Shown here piece by piece: positions 1 through 5,557 of a stretch of 13,139 nt of DNA. Every line of letters begins with the position of its first letter. The stretch's first letter is position 1. Position numbers and translations under genes: made by a program. This DNA comes from an uncultured Fusibacter sp. (GTDB taxonomy: Bacteria; Bacillota; Clostridia; Peptostreptococcales; Acidaminobacteraceae): assembly GCA_937958285.1 (NCBI GenBank), contig CALFXQ010000216.1, positions 1-13,139 on the forward strand. Reading direction: 5' to 3'. The notes below the pieces were generated by a model that made no database searches, was not told the DNA's origin, and was given only the letters and a program-made list of their open reading frames with translations.

Positions 1-1
1 A

Positions 2-352
2 TCTGAAAAAGATAAAAACAATCAGCTCGAAGATCAAGAAGATGTTTTAGACATCGACGATCACGAGGACTTTCCCCTTGAGGCGTTGGGCGATGATGTG
101 GCACTTATTCTCGACGACAGTCCTGAGGCGCTTGCGCGTTTAAAAAGTAACGACAAAAGACAACGCACGGGTCAAAATAGGCGCCCAGATTCAAAACGTC
201 CCGATGCAAATGCAGGGAAAAACAACAACGATAGGCACAATCGCAATCGCAGAGAACGTCCTAAAGTTGTGAAGAGACCCATGAGCATACAATTAGAGGA
301 TCAAGATGACAATGTATTTAACAAAGATGACAAATCTAATTCTAATGATTAA
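2..352 (+). CDS. C-terminal tail of a RicT/YaaT-like (PSP1 domain) protein, 5' end outside the window
   Basis: The reading frame is open from the first bases to a TAA at 350-352, giving about 116 residues of a protein that starts upstream. What is visible is low in complexity: an acidic half (many D/E up to about residue 45), then a basic stretch rich in K, R and N, then a short acidic end. No PSP1 core or other catalytic motif lies in this part. Assignment to RicT (the YaaT member of the RicA-RicF-RicT complex, which acts in RNA processing and phosphorelay control in Bacillus) rests only on position: ricT lies just upstream of yabB-rsmI-abrB in Bacillus and many clostridia, and RicT tails are variable. 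It ends 14 bases before trmN6, so the two are probably co-transcribed. An internal TTG at 86 is an unlikely start. Another gene with a charged tail is possible. Confidence 0.5.
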   Translation, partial: SEKDKNNQLEDQEDVLDIDDHEDFPLEALGDDVALILDDSPEALARLKSNDKRQRTGQNRRPDSKRPDANAGKNNNDRHNRNRRERPKVVKRPMSIQLEDQDDNVFNKDDKSNSND

Positions 353-366
353 TTGGTTTTGAGCAC

Positions 367-1149
367 ATGCATACCCCTGTAGACTTAGTCAAGGCGTATG
401 AGCGCGTAGATGATTTGCAGCGCAATGGCTTGCAAATCATTCAGAATCCAGAATGGTTTAGTTTTGGAATTGATGCTGTTTTGCTCTCGGCATTTGCACA
501 AGCAAAGGCGGGGTCGAAGGTTGTGGATTTATGCACGGGTAACGGCATCATTCCACTTCTTATGCACGCGAAATGCGCAGCAAAATCAATTGTCGGCATT
601 GAAATTCAGGCAGAAGTTGCCGAGATGGCCTCGCGAAGTGTGCAGCTAAATCAACTAACAGAGCACATAAGCATAATCAATGCCGATGTGCTGAAACTAG
701 ATGAGATTATCGATAAGACCAGCGTAGATGTAATTACTTGCAATCCACCCTATTTTAAAGCAGCTGGTGGCATACACAATGATCACGCCGTTAAAACATT
801 GTCTCGACACGAAGTAGCCCTTTCATTAGAAGGTTTGTTTCAATCGGTTTTCAGGTTGCTTAAACCCCAAGGACACTTTTATATGGTACACCGCGCAGAT
901 CGGTTAGTAGATATTCTGTATTGGGCACGCACCTTTAAGATTGAACCTAAAACCATTAGGTTTGTGCATCCAAAAGCAAAGGCTAAACCCAATTTAGTGC
1001 TGTTGAAATGTGTGAAATACGGTGGACACGAGTTGCGCTTCGAAACGCCACTGGTAGTTTACAACGAAGCGGGTAGCTTTACACAAGAGATATTCGATAT
1101 ATATGCTTGTGCTCAATTAACAGCATTTGAAGCACACGATAAAAGGTAG
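367..1149 (+). CDS. trmN6: tRNA1(Val) (adenine-37-N6)-methyltransferase family protein (TrmN6/YabB)
   Basis: This is a 260-residue class I SAM-dependent methyltransferase. The N-terminal part reads like the YabB family (VDDLQRNGLQIIQ, then FSFGIDAVLL). Motif I, VVDLCTGNG, lies at about 52-60 and binds SAM, the acidic motif II residue is E79 (VGIEIQ), and the catalytic NPPYF at 126-130 is the signature of N6-adenine or exocyclic-amine methylation. E. coli TrmN6 modifies A37 of tRNA1(Val); whether this homologue has the same substrate is inferred. The start ATG has only a poor ribosome binding site, which fits translation coupled to the gene 14 bases upstream. The next gene, rsmI, begins 10 bases after the stop. 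In Bacillus a small GIY-YIG gene (yazA) separates these two; it is absent here. Confidence 0.88.
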   Translation: MHTPVDLVKAYERVDDLQRNGLQIIQNPEWFSFGIDAVLLSAFAQAKAGSKVVDLCTGNGIIPLLMHAKCAAKSIVGIEIQAEVAEMASRSVQLNQLTEHISIINADVLKLDEIIDKTSVDVITCNPPYFKAAGGIHNDHAVKTLSRHEVALSLEGLFQSVFRLLKPQGHFYMVHRADRLVDILYWARTFKIEPKTIRFVHPKAKAKPNLVLLKCVKYGGHELRFETPLVVYNEAGSFTQEIFDIYACAQLTAFEAHDKR

Positions 1150-1159
1150 CGGTGATCAT

Positions 1160-1996
1160 ATGTTGACAGTTTGTCCGACACCAATTGGAAATCTGGATGA
1201 TTTGACCTTAAGGGCAATCAAAGCGCTAGAAAATGCCGACATAGTGGCCTGTGAAGACACGCGCACTACAATAAAGCTCCTCAACCATTTGCAGATAAAA
1301 AAGAAGATGGTCAGTTACCACGAGCATAATGAACACGCAGCCACTCAAGCTATACTCGAGCGACTCGTCGCTGGTGAGCAAGTGGTATTAGTGAGCGATG
1401 CGGGGATGCCCGGTATTTCAGATCCAGGTGAAGTATTGATCAAGGCGTGCATTCAAAATGGCCTGCCCTATACGGTGCTTCCTGGTCCGAGTGCCGCAAT
1501 TACTGCCCTAGTCGCCTCGCAAATTGCAACGAGCCCCTTTCTATTTGAAGGTTTTTTAGATAGACAGAAGCGAAAATTGCGTTTAGAAGCGCTCTCAAAA
1601 TACGCGTGCACATTGATTTTCTACGAGTCCCCCCATCGCGTGGTAAAAACCCTAGAAGATATGCTACAAGTACTTGGGGACCGCAAAGTGACAATAGCTC
1701 GAGAGATAAGCAAGCGCTACGAAACCTATTGGCATACGACTATAAGTGAGGCCATATCTGCTTTTGATTCAGGTAGCGTGACTCCCAAAGGCGAATATGT
1801 CTTAGTGCTTGAGGGTTACACAGCTGCTAAAGAGATTACAACACCTGAGGAGATTAACACGCTTCTCGAAAAAGAAATCCAACAAGGTTGTAGAGTCAAA
1901 GATGTGGCGAAAGCATTGGCTAAGCAATTTGGCATAGATCGTCAGACACTATATAAACAAGGGTTAATGATACAAAGTCAATTAGATGAAGAATAA
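1160..1996 (+). CDS. rsmI: 16S rRNA (cytidine-1402-2'-O)-methyltransferase RsmI
   Basis: A 278-residue tetrapyrrole-methylase-fold protein of normal family length. The sequence shows PTPIGNLDDLT at 6-16, CEDTR at 31-35, the SAM-site loop VSDAGMPGISDPG at 78-90, PGPSA at 108-112, FYESPHR at 154-160 and GEYVLVLEG at 211-219, all hallmarks of RsmI/YabC. The enzyme 2'-O-methylates C1402 in the ribosomal decoding centre using SAM. The frame opens 33 bases further upstream at 1127, but family proteins begin like MLTVCPTPIGN, so the ATG at 1160 is chosen; it has a moderate AAAGGT upstream. The gene lies 10 bases after trmN6 and ends about 25 bases before a terminator, so it closes the ricT-trmN6-rsmI transcript. 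Confidence 0.95.
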   Translation: MLTVCPTPIGNLDDLTLRAIKALENADIVACEDTRTTIKLLNHLQIKKKMVSYHEHNEHAATQAILERLVAGEQVVLVSDAGMPGISDPGEVLIKACIQNGLPYTVLPGPSAAITALVASQIATSPFLFEGFLDRQKRKLRLEALSKYACTLIFYESPHRVVKTLEDMLQVLGDRKVTIAREISKRYETYWHTTISEAISAFDSGSVTPKGEYVLVLEGYTAAKEITTPEEINTLLEKEIQQGCRVKDVAKALAKQFGIDRQTLYKQGLMIQSQLDEE

Positions 1997-2019
1997 AGGG
2001 CCGATATTAGCTTATACTC

Positions 2020-2056
2020 AAAAAAAAAAGACTGCCAAAAGGCAGTCTTTTTATAC
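2020..2056. terminator. Two-way intrinsic terminator between rsmI and abrB
   Basis: A perfect 12-base stem (2025-2036 with 2041-2052, core GACTGCC/GGCAGTC) closes a four-base AAAA loop. On the plus strand it ends in five T; read on the minus strand it is followed by a run of ten T, so it should stop abrB transcripts even better than rsmI transcripts. The two genes converge on it. Confidence 0.9.
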
Positions 2057-2061
2057 TGAAA

Positions 2062-2304
2062 TTACAATTTTGCGATGCTTCCAACGCACTCAGGGCAGAT
2101 GTTCTTGCCCATTAAGTTCTTAACACCCTTAGCTTGACCACAGAAGATACAAGCTGGTTCATACTTTTTAAGAATGATGGTGTCAGCTTCAGTGAAAATT
2201 TCTAGGGCATCTTTTTCGCCAATTGAAAGTGTTCTTCTAAGCTCGATTGGAATAACCACACGACCGAGTTCATCGACCTTTCTAACAATACCTGTTGATT
2301 TCAT
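2062..2304 (-). CDS. abrB: AbrB/SpoVT-type transition-state regulator with a CxxC...CxxC C-terminus
   Basis: An 80-residue DNA-binding protein. Residues 1-47 form the swapped-hairpin AbrB domain (MKSTGIVRKVDELGRVVIP, then LRRTLSIGEKDALEIF), which acts as a dimer or tetramer. The C-terminus has C52-x2-C55 and C70-x2-C73, a likely zinc ribbon that is usual in clostridial AbrB proteins and lacking in Bacillus AbrB. In Bacillus the protein represses post-exponential and sporulation genes and is itself repressed by Spo0A. The frame opens upstream at 2328, but the ATG at 2304 matches family N-termini and follows a near-perfect AAGGAGGAG seven or so bases upstream. It is transcribed alone, convergent with rsmI, from a strong promoter at 2353-2381. 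Confidence 0.95.
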   Translation of the reverse strand: MKSTGIVRKVDELGRVVIPIELRRTLSIGEKDALEIFTEADTIILKKYEPACIFCGQAKGVKNLMGKNICPECVGSIAKL

Positions 2305-2330
2305 AATTCTCCTCCTTCGTTTAAGCAATT

Positions 2331-2338
2331 CTCGACAA
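2331..2338 (-). promoter_or_regulatory. Possible Spo0A box in the abrB leader
   Basis: On the minus strand the sequence reads TTGTCGAG, one base away from the 0A-box consensus TTGTCGAA. It lies about 8-15 bases after the predicted abrB start, a position like that of the Spo0A sites that repress abrB in Bacillus subtilis. No clear second tandem box is visible, so this is suggestive only. Confidence 0.4.
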
Positions 2339-2352
2339 TTTGCTCAGTTAAA

Positions 2353-2381
2353 ATAATAGCATTGCTTACAGAATAAGTCAA
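2353..2381 (-). promoter_or_regulatory. Sigma-A promoter of abrB
   Basis: On the minus strand, TTGACT (2376-2381) and TATTAT (2353-2358) are separated by exactly 17 bases, each one mismatch from the sigma-A consensus. The predicted transcription start is near 2346, giving a leader of about 42 bases that includes the strong ribosome binding site. Confidence 0.85.
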
Positions 2382-2399
2382 TACCTACAACCTACTAAA

Positions 2400-2411
2400 T
2401 TAGGTACCTAA
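2400..2411. repeat. Perfect 12-base palindrome upstream of abrB
   Basis: TTAGGTACCTAA is a perfect inverted repeat centred about 26 bases upstream of the abrB -35 element. It could be an operator for an unknown regulator or for AbrB itself, or chance. The rest of the 2382-2573 gap is AT-rich, and I see no gene and no clear terminator for the minus-strand gene that ends at 2574. Confidence 0.35.
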
Positions 2412-2573
2412 CTATTGTCTCATAAATGTAAGCATCCATTTGGTGGATTAACCATAAATTACCCAATATAGCAATGACTAAACACTCAACTTACAAATTT
2501 TGATGAATTGACCACTTTTATCAATGAAAGAGAACATTAAAACTAAAATGTGTTTCGACGACATTAAATACTG

Positions 2574-3065
2574 CTATTCTCCGTCTTTTTCTGTGGGCAT
2601 TGCCACTTCAGAGGCAGTATTTGGAGAAGATGTAGATTTTGCTGTGCCTGATGATTTTGGGTTTATACTATCTACGAGCTTTCGGATATTTGAGATGGTT
2701 TTGTACGCACTAATGAGTATCTCGTTGATTGTATTATTGTCTTTAAAGGTGTGAGTAATGCTATCGCTTGTCTGAGCCACGTTGTCTATGGTAGGTCTAA
2801 AGACTTGTGTAACATGACTAACCTCTGTGGTAACCTCAGCCACATTCTTTGTGATTTGTGGCACTTCGTCGAGAATTAAGTTGATGTTCTTTCGATTGTC
2901 GGCAACGATTGCGCGAACATCTTTCATGGTTTGATAAGCTTTATGTAGAATCAGGACAATAAAACAAGTGACGACGACTAATGCCATCCAGAAAAAAAGG
3001 ACAAATAAATCAATTAAAGCAGATACGGGAATACTTGTGGCTACTTGGTTAAGAGAATGAGTCAT
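2574..3065 (-). CDS. Single-pass membrane protein of DUF948/YtxG type
   Basis: A 163-residue protein with one hydrophobic segment at about 16-40 (a run of L, F, V, A and I), then a polar part rich in V, T, N and I with the regular spacing of a coiled coil (about 45-135, e.g. NRKNINLILDEVPQITKNV), and a low-complexity Ser/Thr/Pro/Lys tail. This layout is that of DUF948 proteins such as YtxG; the match is by architecture, not a firm family motif. It is likely anchored in the cytoplasmic membrane with the coiled coil in the cytoplasm. Function is unknown; YtxG is a general-stress protein in Bacillus. The frame opens at 3080, but GGAGG precedes the ATG at 3065 by eight bases and overlaps the earlier codons, so 3065 is chosen. 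It diverges from the dehydrogenase gene. Confidence 0.7.
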   Translation of the reverse strand: MTHSLNQVATSIPVSALIDLFVLFFWMALVVVTCFIVLILHKAYQTMKDVRAIVADNRKNINLILDEVPQITKNVAEVTTEVSHVTQVFRPTIDNVAQTSDSITHTFKDNNTINEILISAYKTISNIRKLVDSINPKSSGTAKSTSSPNTASEVAMPTEKDGE

Positions 3066-3098
3066 TCTAAATACCTCCATTTGTATTGGCTATAATTT

Positions 3099-3126
3099 AG
3101 TATATCGTAAAGATTCCCATTAGCAA
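3099..3126 (-). promoter_or_regulatory. Likely promoter of the DUF948-like gene
   Basis: On the minus strand TTGCTA (3121-3126) and TATACT (3099-3104) are 16 bases apart. The start would fall near 3092, about 27 bases before the ATG at 3065. The -35 is a moderate match. Confidence 0.45.
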
Positions 3127-3142
3127 ATCATTCCGTTATAAT
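3114..3142 (+). promoter_or_regulatory. Possible promoter of the aldehyde dehydrogenase gene
   Basis: A perfect TATAAT at 3137-3142 lies 17 bases after a weak TTCCCA (3114-3119) and about 53 bases before the chosen start codon. It overlaps the likely divergent promoter, so the two genes may share control. Confidence 0.45.
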
Positions 3143-3194
3143 TTAAGAAGAATATAAGTTGGCATACGCAGTGTACAGTGATTAGGAGATTGTG

Positions 3195-4637
3195 ATGATT
3201 AGTGGATTAATGTATATTAATGGTGTTTTTACATCCAGCATAGACGCTAAGACTTTTCCAGTAGTAAATCCTTATACGCTCGAAACGATTGGCACGCAAG
3301 CCTCTGCACATCAAGAGGATATATTGAATGCAATAGAAGGGGCAGTTGAAGCATTTAAGGCTTTTAAAAGAACCACTGCCTTAGAAAGGGCCAAGCTGCT
3401 GCGAAAACTTTACCAGGGCATGATTGAAGAACAACATAGTTTGGCTCAAATAATGACATTAGAGCAAGGGAAGCCCTATGCTGAGGCGCTAACTGAGGTA
3501 CACTATGCGGCAAGCTATGTGGAGTGGTATGCCGAAGAAGCACTTCGCATTCACGGCGACATACTTCAGAGTCACATACCCTTAGTCAAAATGCAAGTTT
3601 TAAAAGAGGCAATTGGACCTGTGGGCATTATTACGCCTTGGAATTTTCCGTTGGCAATGTTCGTAAGAAAGATGGCTCCCGCATTGGCAGCTGGCTGTAC
3701 TGTAGTGGTAAAGCCAGCAGAACAAACCCCGCTAACGGCGGTTAAGTTTTTTGAGATAGTCGATGCAGTTGGCTTTGCACAGGGTGTTTGCCAATTACTT
3801 ACCGGTGATGCCCCCTTAATTGGGCAGGCGATGATGGCGCACCCTGGCATTGCAAAAGTATCGTTTACGGGCTCAACAGAAGTTGGACAACTTCTTGCCA
3901 CACAATCTGGGCAGACTTTAAAGAAGTTATCTCTAGAGCTAGGTGGCCATGCCCCGTTAATTGTCTTTGAAGATTGCGACTTAGAAAAGGCAATACAAGG
4001 TACGATGGATTCTAAGTTTAGAAATTGCGGACAAGTGTGTATTGCCACCAATCGCGTACTCGTTCAAAAAAGCATTGTTGAGCAATATACAAAGAAACTC
4101 GTTGAACGGGTTAAAGGTCTTAAAATTGGCAATGGACTTGAACAGGTAGATCTTGGACCAATAATCGACGTGCATGGCTTTAATAAGATTTCAAGCCATG
4201 TTGAGAATGCCCTAGAAATGGGCGCACACCTGCTGTGTGGTGGAAAGGGCTATCGCTCAGCTATGGAGACAGAGCGTGGTGGCTATATGTATATGCCGAC
4301 AGTACTTGTGTCTGTTACTCCAGAAATGAAAATTTTCAATGAGGAGACCTTTGGACCAGTCATCCCCATTACAGTATTTGAGACAGAAGAAGAAGCTATC
4401 GCCTTGGCAAATCAAACCCCATTTGGTTTGGCAGCCTATGCATTTACTGAACAACTAGGACGCACATATCGCTTAATGGATGGTTTAGCCTATGGCATGG
4501 TGGGCATTAATACCGGACGAATAAGCGCTGCCCAAGCACCCTTTGGCGGCGTAAAGATGAGCGGCTATGGCCGGGAGGGTGGCCATTACGGCATTGAGGA
4601 TTACCTAGTGACTAAATATGTGGCCATTGGGATTTAA
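3195..4637 (+). CDS. NAD(P)-dependent aldehyde dehydrogenase, succinate-semialdehyde dehydrogenase type
   Basis: A 480-residue ALDH-superfamily enzyme of full length. It carries the cofactor region TPWNFPL (about 148-154) with KPAEQTP (173-179), FTGSTEVG (224-231), the general base Glu248 in LELGG, the catalytic Cys282 in CGQVCIA, and EETFGP toward the C-terminus. The ending GREGGHYGIEDYLVTKY resembles GabD-type succinate-semialdehyde dehydrogenases, though lactaldehyde or related semialdehyde dehydrogenases share much of this, so the substrate is not proven. It oxidises an aldehyde to the acid with NAD(P)+ in the cytoplasm. A GTG at 3192 is in frame, but AGGAG at 3184-3188 is better spaced for the ATG at 3195. 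It stands alone, followed by its own terminator, with no GABA aminotransferase gene nearby to fix the pathway. Confidence 0.9.
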   Translation: MISGLMYINGVFTSSIDAKTFPVVNPYTLETIGTQASAHQEDILNAIEGAVEAFKAFKRTTALERAKLLRKLYQGMIEEQHSLAQIMTLEQGKPYAEALTEVHYAASYVEWYAEEALRIHGDILQSHIPLVKMQVLKEAIGPVGIITPWNFPLAMFVRKMAPALAAGCTVVVKPAEQTPLTAVKFFEIVDAVGFAQGVCQLLTGDAPLIGQAMMAHPGIAKVSFTGSTEVGQLLATQSGQTLKKLSLELGGHAPLIVFEDCDLEKAIQGTMDSKFRNCGQVCIATNRVLVQKSIVEQYTKKLVERVKGLKIGNGLEQVDLGPIIDVHGFNKISSHVENALEMGAHLLCGGKGYRSAMETERGGYMYMPTVLVSVTPEMKIFNEETFGPVIPITVFETEEEAIALANQTPFGLAAYAFTEQLGRTYRLMDGLAYGMVGINTGRISAAQAPFGGVKMSGYGREGGHYGIEDYLVTKYVAIGI

Positions 4638-4642
4638 GCACA

Positions 4643-4676
4643 CAAAAAACGAGCCTGATGGACTCGTTTTTCTTTT
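4643..4676. terminator. Terminator between the dehydrogenase gene and the convergent 133-residue gene
   Basis: AAAAAACGAG (4644-4653) pairs with CTCGTTTTTC (4663-4672); a short CC/GG extension with one bulge sits next to the loop. The A and T flanks let it work in both directions, which suits the convergent genes ending at 4637 and 4698. Confidence 0.8.
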
Positions 4677-4697
4677 AAAGACAATAGTTGAGCAAGA

Positions 4698-5099
4698 TTA
4701 GTTTAGCACGCCACCCAAGTGGTAGGATTCGCCGTTGATGCGCACGCGCTTGGCCTCTAGCAGAATACTGGCTTCTTCTGTATTGAGGATGACATTGGGT
4801 TGAGAGAGCAAAGTTTCTTCTGATGAGCCATCTTCGTATTCGTCGACAGCGACAAATTCACCATAACCCGCATCGAAGAATGTAACGGGCTGCTTATTGC
4901 CGCTTTCTTCATAGAGTGCATCGATTAATTGCTCATCTAAAAAGAAGTAAGTGTCTACACTCATAAATTCAACCTGATGCGTCATATTTAAGGTGTCTAT
5001 AAATTCAACAGCGACGCTCTTGTCTTCGGATTGAAAGGAGAGTTTGCTGATACGATTTAGATTAAGGTCGTTGAGTATTTCGGTTACACGTTTTGTCAA
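4698..5099 (-). CDS. Acidic 133-residue protein of unknown function
   Basis: I do not recognise this protein. It has no signal peptide, membrane segment, cysteine cluster or catalytic motif I can see. It is rich in D and E, notably around 84-96 (VDEYEDGSSEE), with alternating hydrophobic and polar stretches that suggest a small beta-rich or alpha/beta cytoplasmic fold; the end, INGESYHLGGVLN, is the least acidic part. Translation very likely starts at TTG (5097-5099): AAGGAGG lies six bases upstream and the next in-frame ATG is 38 codons on. It runs divergently from the metG T-box leader, so about 125 bases hold both promoters. A clean frame, strong ribosome binding site and flanking terminator argue that it is a real gene. 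Confidence 0.75.
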   Translation of the reverse strand: MTKRVTEILNDLNLNRISKLSFQSEDKSVAVEFIDTLNMTHQVEFMSVDTYFFLDEQLIDALYEESGNKQPVTFFDAGYGEFVAVDEYEDGSSEETLLSQPNVILNTEEASILLEAKRVRINGESYHLGGVLN

Positions 5100-5129
5100 A
5101 TGGAGCCTCCTTGTGGTTTGTACTGTATA

Positions 5130-5158
5130 GTTTTATCACATTGTGGCTAAGAGGACAA
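5130..5158 (-). promoter_or_regulatory. Possible promoter of the 133-residue gene
   Basis: On the minus strand TTGTCC (5153-5158) and TAAAAC (5130-5135) are 17 bases apart, the latter preceded by TGTGA, which supplies an extended -10 TG. The same TGTGATAAA string occurs in the divergent metG promoter. Both hexamers are weak. Confidence 0.35.
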
Positions 5159-5224
5159 GCCTTAATTTTAACAAAGCGTGGATTGGTGAAATGTTTAAAA
5201 ATTCAACCAATGCATGGGTACAAC

Positions 5225-5253
5225 TTGACACAAAAAAGTAGCTGTGATAAACT
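5225..5253 (+). promoter_or_regulatory. Sigma-A promoter of the metG operon
   Basis: A consensus TTGACA (5225-5230) lies 17 bases before TAAACT (5248-5253), which is helped by an extended TG motif at 5245-5246. The start would be near 5260, just before the T-box leader. Confidence 0.8.
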
Positions 5254-5259
5254 GTGTAG

Positions 5260-5540
5260 CATTAAAGGCAATGATGGGAAGAGTATTCGCAAAGGTCACT
5301 ACAGAGAGTCGCTGATTGGTGCAAGGCGGTGTGATTAGAGCGTTGAAGATGGCCCCGGAGCTGCTTGGTCGAGCGAAAGTGCGATTTTATGCGCGTTCTA
5401 GTAAGGCCAAGACGTTAGTGGACGTTACACCACAGTTCTTTGGTTCGTCGCCAAAGTCACAGAGGGCTGCTATTTGCAGAACTAGGGTGGTACCGCGGAA
5501 GTTACTTCCGTCCCTATAGGGATGGGAGTTTTTTATTTTT
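5260..5540 (+). promoter_or_regulatory. T-box riboswitch with Met (ATG) specifier, controlling metG-tatD-rnmV-rsmA
   Basis: The leader binds uncharged tRNA-Met and lets transcription continue. Stem I shows the AG bulge AGAGAG (5302-5307), a GGTG apical-loop motif (about 5318-5321) and the specifier ATG at 5349-5351 followed by a purine and CCCCGGAGCTGC, the usual context of the specifier loop. The T-box AGGGTGGTACCGCG is at 5484-5497. The antiterminator folds as AGGG (5484-5487) with CCCT (5512-5515), a seven-base bulge TGGTACC, then GCGGAAG (5495-5501) with CTTCCGT (5505-5511). The bulge base T5491 would pair with discriminator A of tRNA-Met. The competing terminator is listed separately. 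Stems II, IIA/B and III fall in 5365-5480. Confidence 0.95.
5504..5540 (+). terminator. T-box regulatory terminator
   Basis: Bases 5504-5516 pair with 5517-5529 around the palindrome TCCCTATAGGGA (two G-T wobbles), followed by a T-rich run to 5540. The left arm contains CTTCCGTCCCT, which is also needed by the antiterminator, so the two structures exclude each other. Confidence 0.92.
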
Positions 5541-5557
5541 TGAAAGGAGCCATAATT

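Noticed and set aside
2412..2573. Possible terminator for the DUF948-like gene
   Set aside because: Only weak AT stems such as ACATT/AATGT can be drawn, with no T run at the right place, so none is called.
2524..2754. Plus-strand frame starting in the gap before the DUF948-like gene
   Set aside because: Most of it is antisense to the DUF948-like gene; no ribosome binding site precedes its ATG. The antisense gene has a strong one.
2810..2840. GTAAC strings on the minus-strand gene as further HcpR sites
   Set aside because: They lie in coding sequence, and the facing half-site at four-base spacing is missing.
3572..4051. Long minus-strand reading frame of 159 codons inside the aldehyde dehydrogenase gene
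   Set aside because: It is antisense to the conserved core of a clear ALDH gene, has no good ribosome binding site and its translation looks like the complement of conserved motifs.
5316..5519. Short plus-strand frame in the metG leader
   Set aside because: It lies wholly in the T-box structure, whose stems explain the base composition; it begins at a non-ATG codon with no ribosome binding site.
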